Positions 17,044 to 25,101 of a stretch of 64,000 nt of DNA are shown one piece after another. The stretch is taken from the NCBI GenBank assembly GCA_029860345.1, contig JAOUBJ010000008.1:1-64000 (forward strand), in the 5' to 3' direction. How positions within the stretch are numbered: position 1 is the stretch's first letter; each line of letters begins with the position of its first letter. The notes below the pieces were generated by a model. The model was not told the DNA's origin. It saw only the letters and a list, made by a program, of their open reading frames with translations, and did no database searches. Source of the DNA: Candidatus Zixiibacteriota bacterium. Its GTDB lineage: Bacteria > Zixibacteria > MSB-5A5 > GN15 > FEB-12. Made by a program: the position numbers and the translations under genes.

Positions 17044-17837
17044 ACCAGTCAATACGTGCTTCGTTCACAGTTCACTTGCTGTACGATACCAGAATCGCAA
17101 CGGGCGGGCAAGTGAGAACTTGGTTGCAGGCAAGCAGGCAAGCCTGCTTTTTCGCGCTATTCGCTCCTTAAGTCTGAAGCAGAGTGGCCGACAGATTGGG
17201 CCTTGCTGGAAATCCCCGGTGGCCGTCATTGCGAGCGATCCGCGCCGCAGGCGGGGCGGAGGAGCGCGGCAATCTCACGCCTCGACTGCGCTCGGCATGA
17301 CAGGTGTACAATGAATTGAGATTGCCACGGCACGCAAGGCGCTCTTCAAAATGACGATTCCGTGGGTTTGTCAACAGACCCCTTGCTGTGGGAAACAGAT
17401 TCTTCACTTCTTCGGCACCCCACCCAGAGGCTTTGCGGCGGGTGGAAACCTATCTGGTCAAAAGCCCGCACAGCCGTAGGTCAGGACCCCTTGTGGTCCT
17501 GACATCCCGCGCCCAAAAAGCCATTTATGGCCGCGGGATTCTTCACGGTACCCCACCCAGAGGCTTTGCGGCGGGTGGGATTCTATCTGTTCAAAGGGAA
17601 CCCACCTGTCGCTTCGCTGCAGTTGGAATACCAGGTGTCGGGCGGGATCGCCCAACACCACTCTAATCGTGTGTCGGGTCACCGTCACGCCTTCGGCGGG
17701 ATCAAGACCCAACACAACGGCGCGTTTTTTTTCAGTCCAATCAGGCTGACCTGCGTGAAATATTGAATATTCCGTCAACCCATACCGAAGAAATGAGTAC
17801 AAGGTCTTAGACGTTTAGGAAGCTGTTCGAGACTGGA
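17044..17837. repeat. Gene-free repeat mosaic upstream of the glycosyltransferases
   Basis: It holds a 'gtcattgcgagcgatccg...gcggcaatctca' unit (17224-17276), two direct copies of a 31-bp string ccccacccagaggctttgcg... (starting about 17419 and 17550), the composite hairpin element 17475-17579, and a 'tgtcgggcgggatcgcccaacac' hairpin (about 17636-17659). No gene is credible here. Confidence 0.75.
17475..17579 (+). repeat. Composite hairpin element, copy 2
   Basis: Same order of parts as 7115-7201: cgtaggtc opening, stem gtcaggacc/ggtcctgac, gacatc, a second hairpin (cccgcg...cgcggg with an inner ccatttatgg), gtacc, then cccaccc...gggtggg. The first stem differs from copy 1 at several positions on both arms, keeping the pairing. 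Confidence 0.65.
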
Positions 17838-19007
17838 ATGAAGCGAAATAACACAAAACCCAACCTGCTCCTGTCCTCACTGGCTTTGGGCGGCCCGGTG
17901 GATCATGGTACAAAGAGTGACGATTCCCCTCAGGTCTTGTTGGTAACCAACAAGCGGCCACGGTCGGCCGTCAGAGCAGTACGGTTCAGCCTGCTTGAAG
18001 GTCTCCTGGACGACCAGAATCGCCTACACAAGATCGATCACTCAGCCGATTCCAGCGCCAGGCATCGCCGTGGCGCCGGCGCCTTAGACCTCAGACGTTT
18101 TGTTCGCACAGTACCCTCCTGCGAAATCGTCCACTGCAACCTGGCCGAACCCGAAGCCTGGACAATGTTGGCCGTGGGTCAAACACTGGTTGCGCGTTTC
18201 TTTGGAAAAGCGGTCGTAGCCGACCTTGGTTTCAGTATCGACGAGGAGAGTTTTGAACATCCCCCATTGGCCCTCCGGCTGATTTTGGGTCTATGTACCG
18301 TGGCGGTCGTGACATCGGAACATGCGGCCACCATACTTGCCCGGCGCGGTGTCCACGTAGAACAGATTCCTGAGGCGTTGGCGCCTTCTGAGTTCACCGA
18401 CAGAAAGGTAAACTCGGTGCAACCGCAAGTCCTGACAGTTTATTCGCAGGCTGATCGGAGCGCTACAGAATGTGTGGTAAGAGCGTTCAACTCTGTGAAA
18501 GCAAAATACCCACGAGCCGAAATGACGGTGCTTGCCGATGACTCGGACGGTGACGCCGCTCGACAACTGACAGGCGACGGCGCACGATCGAGCATCACTG
18601 TCGCCGCCGCACTCACCGCCGAGCAGACATCTTCATATTATGCCGAAGCAGACATGTTTGTCAACTCCTCGGTCGTCGGGGGGCTGCGACCGATGAAAAA
18701 AGCCATGGCATCCGGGCTCCCGGTAGTGTCGGCCGCAGGATTCTATCGGGACGAGTTGATCGTTGACCGTAGAAACGGCCTGACCTACCGTGAGAACGAC
18801 CCGGGCGCGTTGGCCGACCGCATCATCGAGCTGGTCGAAACACCTCGATTGATCGGCGAACTCACCGAAAACGCCCGACTCTCTGTGGCCGATCATACCT
18901 GGTCCAGGATCGGCCGACGGTGGTCGAGTTGTTATCGAAGACTGCGCACGACACGTCGCACTGCCACTGCCGCTGCCGCCGGTCACCACTCGCACCAACA
19001 GACATAG
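17838..19007 (+). CDS. GT4-type glycosyltransferase
   Basis: A 389-residue GT-B fold protein. The donor-binding C-terminal half is recognisable: VNSSVVGGLRPMKKAMASG, then LPVVSAAGFYRDELIV, then NGLTYRENDPGALADRI. This is the pattern of family 4 enzymes that use nucleotide-sugars. The N-terminal half is poorly conserved and lacks an obvious G-G-x-x-x-x motif. The last 20 residues are Arg/Thr/Ala-rich. It precedes a family 2 glycosyltransferase on the same strand (142-bp gap), which suggests a role in a surface polysaccharide or glycolipid. Substrates cannot be inferred. Confidence 0.82.
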   Translation: MKRNNTKPNLLLSSLALGGPVDHGTKSDDSPQVLLVTNKRPRSAVRAVRFSLLEGLLDDQNRLHKIDHSADSSARHRRGAGALDLRRFVRTVPSCEIVHCNLAEPEAWTMLAVGQTLVARFFGKAVVADLGFSIDEESFEHPPLALRLILGLCTVAVVTSEHAATILARRGVHVEQIPEALAPSEFTDRKVNSVQPQVLTVYSQADRSATECVVRAFNSVKAKYPRAEMTVLADDSDGDAARQLTGDGARSSITVAAALTAEQTSSYYAEADMFVNSSVVGGLRPMKKAMASGLPVVSAAGFYRDELIVDRRNGLTYRENDPGALADRIIELVETPRLIGELTENARLSVADHTWSRIGRRWSSCYRRLRTTRRTATAAAAGHHSHQQT

Positions 19008-19149
19008 ACCGATACTGGCTTTTCACTCTTCCTGCGCTCCAGGTTTTTTTGTTGGACCTATCCGCTATCCAATGTACTATCGGCTGAGAGAAGTACGCTC
19101 GGTCCGGGACCGACGCTTAGTCGCTTGACCAAAGACGGACGTTGAGATT

Positions 19150-20172
19150 ATGACGACCGATGCTCATCAGTTTGATATCGCCGTGATCATGCCGGTACTG
19201 AATGAAGAGAAACATATCGGCACCACCCTGGACCAGATTTACATGCAGGACTATCCGATGGACCGAGTGCAGTTGATCGTTGCCGACGGCGGCTCGACCG
19301 ACAGGACCCGGGAAATCGTAAGTACTTTCAAGGATCGGTTCGGATCTTTGAAACTGCTGGATAATCCCAAACGGCTGTCATCGGCCGGCCGCAACGTGGG
19401 GGCTCGGAACTCGAATTCCCGGTTTATTCTGGTTTTGGACGGCCACACTCACCTGCCTTCCAAAACGCTCCTTAAAGACATGGTGGGTCTCTTTGAAAGC
19501 AGTGGCGCCGCCTGTCTGTGTCGCCCCCAACCGCTCACGCCGCCGGACATCAATGAATTTGAAAAATCCGTGGCTCTTTGTCGCGGTTCGGGGCTGGGCC
19601 ACAAGCCGGGCTCGGAGATATACTCAGATATTGAGGCCCAGGTCGATCCCACTTCGTCCGGCGCCATGTATGTGAGAGAAGTGTTTGAGAAGGTTGGTGC
19701 CTTCGATGAATCGTTCGACGCTTGCGAGGATGTCGACTTCAACTATCGGGTTCATCAGCACGGTCTCAAGGCGTGGACCTCGCCGAAGCTAACGGTGTGC
19801 TATTATCCGCGCTCATCGCTGGGCGGTCTGTGGCGTCAAATGGTGCGGTATGGACGCGGCCGGTTTCGATTGGCCGAAAAACACAAACTCTTTTCGCCGG
19901 TCATGTCGTTGGCCGCCTCCGGAGTGGCCGGGCTGGGTCTATTGTTGCTGGTCTCCCTGGTGTCATCGTGGGCTGCCTCATGGTTCAGGACGGCCATCGG
20001 TCTGTACCTGCTCCTGGTCGTTTTTTACTCGGCCTATCTGTCGCAGCGACATCGTCACGTAGGCTGCCTGCTCCATGGTCCTTTGGTTTTCCCCACCATT
20101 CATTTCGGCCTTGGTTTCGGCTTTCTCTATGAAATCGTCAGCAAGCTGCTCAACAAACAACGGCCCCGATAA
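19150..20172 (+). CDS. GT2-family glycosyltransferase with C-terminal membrane segments
   Basis: A 340-residue protein. The GT-A domain starts with VIMPVLNEEKHIGTTLDQI, has ADGGSTDRTREIV (the nucleotide-binding Asp), VLDGHTHLP (D-x-x-x-x) and CEDVDFNYRVHQHG, the ED acceptor/base motif. Two to three hydrophobic segments occupy about residues 255-320 and are likely membrane helices. Proteins of this build typically transfer sugars to lipid-linked acceptors at the inner membrane, for example succinoglycan-type ExoA enzymes. It is probably co-expressed with the GT4 gene upstream. Confidence 0.88.
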   Translation: MTTDAHQFDIAVIMPVLNEEKHIGTTLDQIYMQDYPMDRVQLIVADGGSTDRTREIVSTFKDRFGSLKLLDNPKRLSSAGRNVGARNSNSRFILVLDGHTHLPSKTLLKDMVGLFESSGAACLCRPQPLTPPDINEFEKSVALCRGSGLGHKPGSEIYSDIEAQVDPTSSGAMYVREVFEKVGAFDESFDACEDVDFNYRVHQHGLKAWTSPKLTVCYYPRSSLGGLWRQMVRYGRGRFRLAEKHKLFSPVMSLAASGVAGLGLLLLVSLVSSWAASWFRTAIGLYLLLVVFYSAYLSQRHRHVGCLLHGPLVFPTIHFGLGFGFLYEIVSKLLNKQRPR

Positions 20173-20237
20173 TTGATCCGTGGGAACCGTTCGCGATTGA
20201 CGTTGCGTATAAGAATTCGTCGCGCTATCTTGTGGCC

Positions 20238-21476
20238 ATGTTGACGACCTTCAGCCATTCAAGCCTTGGAAGTTTTCGCCGTTGTCCGAAACAGTTTCAA
20301 TTTAGATACGTCGACAAACTGAAAGTCCCCAGGGTTATCACGCCGGACACCTATCTCGGAACGGCGGTCCACCGAATCCTCAGAAAACTCTACAAGCTGG
20401 GCGCCGACCAGATAGTCATGCCTCTTGAAGAGGCTGTGGCCGAATACCAAACTGAGTGGAACAAAATCGATCTGGCCCATCTGCAGGTGCAGAGCGAGCA
20501 TTATACTGTCGACGACTATATTCGAATCGGCGAAGATATGCTGAGGCAGCACTATGAGAAATACCAGCCGTTCAACTTCGGGAAACTTCTGGGGACGGAG
20601 CTGTATCTCAGTTTTGAACTTCCCAACACGCCGTTCAAGGTTCGCGGTTACATCGACAAACTCTGGCGTCGCGTCGACGGAACAGTGGAGATTTGCGATT
20701 ACAAAACCGGGATGACGATTGCCAGGCCTCAAGACGAGGGTTACCGATGGCAGATGGGTATCTACGAACTGGCCGTGCGGGCGACCTGGCCACAGCATGA
20801 GACCATCGAAGTGGCACAGCACTTTCTGCGCCAGGATGAGATCGTGCGATATCGCATGACTATCGACGATCTTGATTTATTGACCGAGGATATCCGCAAT
20901 GTGGTCATGGAGATTCATCAGGCCGATCGCACCCAGAACTTCCCGGCTCAAGAAAGCCCGATGTGTCGCTACTGCGACTATCAGGCGTACTGCCCGGCCA
21001 AACGGCATGAGCGAATGTTGGCGAAACAACCCGACGATCATCCTCCCGACGGGACCAACGAGGCCGAGCGATTGGCCGATCTGGCTGATCGCTATCTTGC
21101 TCTGTACTCACAGAGCAACAAGGCCAAGGCAGAAATGGATGCACTCAAGGAGGAACTCCGCCAGGTAGTACGCGACGGTGGCCCCACCAAGATGGTCGGC
21201 AGCCTGGGCCACGTTGGTGTGAAACTGGGTACCGTGGAGAAATTCATAACCAAGACTCGCGACAGCGACGGTTTCGCCGCGCTGTCGGCTCTGGCGCGAG
21301 AGATGGGCTTCGATGAGTACTTTGACTTGAATGCCCGAGCGTTGTTTAAACAACTCTGCGCCACCAAGCGTCTAACCGACGAACAACGTAAGGCCCTGGC
21401 GCCTTTCGTGTGCAAAGAGGAAGAGTCACGAATAACCGCCAAACCTCTTCAACAGACGGACCCCGAAGATGAGTAG
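20238..21476 (+). CDS. PD-(D/E)XK nuclease with Fe-S cluster (Cas4/RecB-like)
   Basis: The approximately 412-residue protein carries the PDDEXK_1 nuclease core: LGTAVHRILRKLY, then F-x-V-R-G-Y-I-D-K-L (motif II Asp) and V-E-I-C-D-Y-K-T-G (motif III D-x-K). One Cys near the N-terminus (FRRCPKQFQFRY) and three near residue 250 (CRYCDYQAYC) make the four-Cys [4Fe-4S] arrangement of Cas4 and AddB nucleases. No cas genes or helicase are near, so a DNA repair role is more likely than CRISPR adaptation. An extra C-terminal region (about 280-412) has a helical segment of unknown role. ATG 20238 is preferred to GTG 20232. Its stop codon directly precedes the next open frame. Confidence 0.88.
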   Translation: MLTTFSHSSLGSFRRCPKQFQFRYVDKLKVPRVITPDTYLGTAVHRILRKLYKLGADQIVMPLEEAVAEYQTEWNKIDLAHLQVQSEHYTVDDYIRIGEDMLRQHYEKYQPFNFGKLLGTELYLSFELPNTPFKVRGYIDKLWRRVDGTVEICDYKTGMTIARPQDEGYRWQMGIYELAVRATWPQHETIEVAQHFLRQDEIVRYRMTIDDLDLLTEDIRNVVMEIHQADRTQNFPAQESPMCRYCDYQAYCPAKRHERMLAKQPDDHPPDGTNEAERLADLADRYLALYSQSNKAKAEMDALKEELRQVVRDGGPTKMVGSLGHVGVKLGTVEKFITKTRDSDGFAALSALAREMGFDEYFDLNARALFKQLCATKRLTDEQRKALAPFVCKEEESRITAKPLQQTDPEDE

Positions 21477-22481
21477 ATGCCCCTCCAGGAAAACGGACGC
21501 ATCAGACCGAAAGGCATCGATCGAGTGAAAAGACGCGAATTTATCAAGCGAGCTTCGCAAGCCACCGGTCTGGCAGCCGTGTGTGTCGGTGGCGGATGGT
21601 TCTTTCACGACCGGGAGTGGTTCAAGTATGAACCACCAATCGTGCACAAACCCGACTTCCAGATTGCTCCGGACAACGCCTATCCCCAGATATCACTCAG
21701 CCGCAACCAGGATCATGTCCTCGCCCTGAGAGATGCACTTGATGCTGTTGGCGGTATCGCGCGTTTTGTCCGGGCAGGTGAGCGGGTAACGGTCAAACCG
21801 AACGTCGGCTGGGACCGCACCGCCGCTCAGGCGGCCAACACCTCGCCAGTGCTGGTCGGCGAGATGGTCAGGCAATGTCTCGACGCGGGAGCGGCTGAAG
21901 TAATTGTTACCGACGTGACCTGCAACGAAGCCCGCCGGTGTTTCCTGCGCTCGGGAATCAAAGAAGCAGCCGAGAAAGCAGGCGCCAAGGTTATTCTTGC
22001 GGTCGAGGACGATTACCTGGTGATGGACCTTAAGGGCAGGCTGCTCACCAGTTGGCCGGTGCTGAGACATTTTGTAGAAACCGATCGGCTGATCAATATG
22101 CCGATCGTGAAGCATCATTCGCTGTCCATGTGCACCGTGGGCATGAAGAACCTGTACGGCATCCTCGGCGGTCGACGCAACCAGCTTCATCAGGAGATAG
22201 ACCAGTCTATAGTCGACCTGGCCATGTTCAGTCGTCCCACCTTGACGGTGGTCGACGCTACCCGTGTGTTGATGCGCGGGGGACCGCAGGGCGGATCGCT
22301 CGACGATGTCAACATCGAACATTCGGTGATCTGTGCCACCGATCAAGTTGCCGCCGATGCCCGAGCGGTTGAGTTTTTGGGGCTGGCGGCGGCTGATGTT
22401 GCGCACATCGTGCAGGCCGAAAAGGCCGGACTCGGCTTGATCGATTACCGTGCGGCCGGATACAAAGAGAACCTTGGATGA
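21477..22481 (+). CDS. DUF362-family protein with Tat signal
   Basis: A 334-residue DUF362 protein. The family is often linked to iron-sulfur and redox proteins but its reaction is not established. Core motifs seen are ERVTVKPNVGWD, then VTDVTCNEA, HHSLSMCTVGMKNLYGILGG and GGPQGGSLDDVN. The N-terminus has a Tat-type signal, RREFIKRASQATGLAAVCVGG. Two starts are possible: the ATG at 21477 touching the previous stop codon, or the GTG at 21525, which would put the twin arginines at residues 3-4. The latter looks natural. It overlaps the next gene by 4 bp, so the two are coupled. Confidence 0.88.
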   Translation: MPLQENGRIRPKGIDRVKRREFIKRASQATGLAAVCVGGGWFFHDREWFKYEPPIVHKPDFQIAPDNAYPQISLSRNQDHVLALRDALDAVGGIARFVRAGERVTVKPNVGWDRTAAQAANTSPVLVGEMVRQCLDAGAAEVIVTDVTCNEARRCFLRSGIKEAAEKAGAKVILAVEDDYLVMDLKGRLLTSWPVLRHFVETDRLINMPIVKHHSLSMCTVGMKNLYGILGGRRNQLHQEIDQSIVDLAMFSRPTLTVVDATRVLMRGGPQGGSLDDVNIEHSVICATDQVAADARAVEFLGLAAADVAHIVQAEKAGLGLIDYRAAGYKENLG

Positions 22482-24169
22482 CAGTCGGAACGGTCAGGAA
22501 CCTAAGACGTTTTTCGCAGGTTTCGTTTTTTGGCGTTTTCTGCTGGCTGGTACTTAAGACCAATTTTGAAGTAGCCATTAGTCCCGACACAGTGTCTGAG
22601 GTTTTTCTTCCCTATCCGGTATCTATCGCCCTGCAATTCGATCCCCTGGTCGCTTTGACCACTTTGCTGGCCAACGGTACTCTCTTCAAGGGATTGCTGT
22701 GGTCCCTGGCGGTCTTGATCCCCACTATCTTCCTTGGTCGGTTTTTTTGCGGTTGGGTCTGCCCTTTGGGAACGCTGAATCATTGGATATCCGAGATACG
22801 CTCGGAACGAATCAGCTTTCGCGGTAAGGGAAAAATCGAATCGAATCGCTACAAGAAGTACCAGCGCATCAAGTACTACATATTTCTGTTCATGATCGCT
22901 GCCGCCCTGTTCGGCACTCTGCAGTCCGGTCTGCTCGACCCGCTACCGTTGATGGCTCGTTCCATAGGTACCTTAGTGTTGCCGACAGCGCATGCCGCAG
23001 CCGATGGTGTGCTGGGCTGGGTGAAATCCTTCGGGTTCAAACCGCTGTCCGGTGCCGCCCAGTTTGTTTACGATATGTTCGCACCATTCCTGCTGAATTT
23101 CCGACAGGTACATTTTCACGGCATCGTCAGTATTGCGATTCTCTTCGGTGGCATCGTGGTTACCAACCGAGTGTTCACCAGGTTCTGGTGCCGAGGTCTT
23201 TGTCCGCTGGGTGCAATGTTAGGTATCTTTTCGCGATATGCGACTTTCGGACTGCAGAAGGATGAGAAGAGTTGCGACCATTGCAACCTCTGTCTCCAGA
23301 GTTGTCAGGGTGCTGACAATCCGGATGTGGGCACACGCTGGCGTCAGACGGAGTGTCATGTCTGTCTTAACTGTCAGGCGGCATGTCCGCAGGGTTCGCT
23401 CGACTTCAAGTTTTTCCCGACGCTTGAGGGCACCAGGACAAATCCACCCCCCAATCAACGAGTAGATATCACCAAAAGAAAGACCGTTGCCTCGCTGGCT
23501 GCCGGGGCTGCCCTCTTCCCTATGCTGCGCTCCGGCGATTCTTTTGAAATCAACGCCGACTCGCGTCTGATTCGCCCACCCGGCTCGGTGATCGAGGATG
23601 ATTTTCTCGCCCGCTGTATTCGCTGCGGCCAATGCATGCGTGTCTGTCCCAACAACGCCCTGCATCCCACCCTGCTGGAGTCCGGTCTGGAAGGTGTTTG
23701 GACACCTATCTTGATTCCAAAAGTTGGCTACTGCGAACCTTCATGTACACTTTGCGGGCAGGTCTGCCCCACCGGTGCTATCTTAGAACTCACTCTTCTG
23801 GAAAAAGTCGGTGACAAAGAGACGCCGGCGAACCGGATCGGCACCGCATTCTTCGATCGTGGTCGCTGCCTGCCGTGGGCGATGGCCACTCGCTGTATCG
23901 TGTGCGAAGAGTGGTGCCCGACCTCCCCCAAAGCCGTCTACCTAAAAGAGGAACTCGTAACCGACCGCCAAGGCAAGGAAGTGCGTGTCCAACGCCCCTA
24001 TATCGACCCCGATCTTTGCACCGGATGCGGCGCCTGCGAGTTCGCCTGTCCGGTGGTCGACCAACCGGCTGTCTACGTGACATCGGTGGGTGAATCGCGT
24101 TCGCCGGACAACCAGATTCTGTTAAGACGAAAAAAACCGACCACAATTCCACCGGGAGAAACGCCATGA
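22478..24169 (+). CDS. NapH-NapG-like fusion: membrane polyferredoxin
   Basis: A 563-residue protein joining two modules that are separate genes in nitrate and methylamine systems. Residues about 1-300 resemble NapH. There are four membrane segments, two inverted FCGWVCPLG / WCRGLCPLG motifs at membrane edges, then CDHCNLCLQSC and CHVCLNCQAACP ferredoxin motifs. Residues about 330-563 resemble NapG/MauM: a Tat-like hydrophobic stretch (KRKTVASLAAGAALF), then CIRCGQCMRVCP, CTLCGQVCPTGA, CIVCEEWCP and CTGCGACEFACP. It probably moves electrons between the quinone pool and an external acceptor. It lies within the DUF362-lipoprotein operon with 4-bp overlaps on both sides. Confidence 0.88.
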   Translation: MTVGTVRNLRRFSQVSFFGVFCWLVLKTNFEVAISPDTVSEVFLPYPVSIALQFDPLVALTTLLANGTLFKGLLWSLAVLIPTIFLGRFFCGWVCPLGTLNHWISEIRSERISFRGKGKIESNRYKKYQRIKYYIFLFMIAAALFGTLQSGLLDPLPLMARSIGTLVLPTAHAAADGVLGWVKSFGFKPLSGAAQFVYDMFAPFLLNFRQVHFHGIVSIAILFGGIVVTNRVFTRFWCRGLCPLGAMLGIFSRYATFGLQKDEKSCDHCNLCLQSCQGADNPDVGTRWRQTECHVCLNCQAACPQGSLDFKFFPTLEGTRTNPPPNQRVDITKRKTVASLAAGAALFPMLRSGDSFEINADSRLIRPPGSVIEDDFLARCIRCGQCMRVCPNNALHPTLLESGLEGVWTPILIPKVGYCEPSCTLCGQVCPTGAILELTLLEKVGDKETPANRIGTAFFDRGRCLPWAMATRCIVCEEWCPTSPKAVYLKEELVTDRQGKEVRVQRPYIDPDLCTGCGACEFACPVVDQPAVYVTSVGESRSPDNQILLRRKKPTTIPPGETP

Positions 24170-25065
24170 TACGTCCATGTCGAGTCATTCTTGTCGCCAT
24201 AGCCCTATTGGCCCTCACTCTTGCTTGCTCAGGTGAGCAGACTGAAGTCGACACGGCAACCGTTGACCACCTGGCTGAGGCCTACGCCACCGTCGGTATC
24301 GACCGGGCTGCCCCACCGCGTCTGTTCGTGGGACAGGACCTGTATGAGTATATCAATGGCGGCGCTGAGTTGTACCATCTATATGGTTTCCAGGAAGTGG
24401 CCACCGCCGACTACAAGAAAGGCGCGACCGAAATGGTCGTGGACCTCTATCGTTTCGACTCGCCGCTCAACGCCTTTGGACTCTACTCCATGCTGCGACC
24501 GGATGAAGCAGATTTGACCCGGCTGGGGGTGGAGGGATTCTTGGCGCCGTCAAAAATCGAGTTTGTCAAAGGGGATCTTCTGGTGCGCGTGATAGGCTAC
24601 GACGATTCGGACGAGACCGGGCTGGCCTTGATCAATCTCGCCGATGAGATCAACAAACAACTCCCCGGCGCAACCAAACTGCCGACCGCTTTTGAGTCGT
24701 TTCCATCGGCAGAGGTAGTCGACGGATCAGCCAAGTACTTCACCGAGGCGTATCTTGGCCAGAGTTTTCTGACCTCGGTGTATTGCCGTGACTACCAAAT
24801 GGACAGCTCGGTGGTGACTCTGTTCTTGTGTCAGGCAGACGGGGGCGCCAAGCTGCTGGAGTGGTCCCACCGGGCAGAAGAAGCGGGCAAGCTGGTTGAC
24901 GCCCCGGCTGATCTGACCTTTGACGATGGCAAAGCAATCGGTATCAACGACAGCTACTATGGCCAGATAGTAGCCGGTATTAAGGGCGGCCAAATGGTCG
25001 GCATGGTCGGTTTCTCCGTTGAACATCAGGCGTTCCTGGATGATTGGCTGGACGCAATCCAATAG
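24166..25065 (+). CDS. Lipoprotein, DUF6599-like
   Basis: A 299-residue protein with a lipoprotein signal peptide (VAIALLALTLACSGEQ; Cys at about residue 21). It then has the pattern LYEYINGGAELYHLYGFQEV, which I associate from memory with the DUF6599 family. The rest looks like one alpha/beta domain (VVDLYRFDSPLNAFGLYSML, then DLLVRVIGYDD). Function is unknown. It overlaps the NapH-NapG fusion gene by 4 bp, so it is probably an external partner of that redox protein. It is the last gene of the plus-strand operon and converges with the gene at 25102. Confidence 0.8.
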   Translation: MIRPCRVILVAIALLALTLACSGEQTEVDTATVDHLAEAYATVGIDRAAPPRLFVGQDLYEYINGGAELYHLYGFQEVATADYKKGATEMVVDLYRFDSPLNAFGLYSMLRPDEADLTRLGVEGFLAPSKIEFVKGDLLVRVIGYDDSDETGLALINLADEINKQLPGATKLPTAFESFPSAEVVDGSAKYFTEAYLGQSFLTSVYCRDYQMDSSVVTLFLCQADGGAKLLEWSHRAEEAGKLVDAPADLTFDDGKAIGINDSYYGQIVAGIKGGQMVGMVGFSVEHQAFLDDWLDAIQ

Positions 25066-25101
25066 GATATGACCGGATGACCGTTTGAGCATCCTTTCGG
25101 A

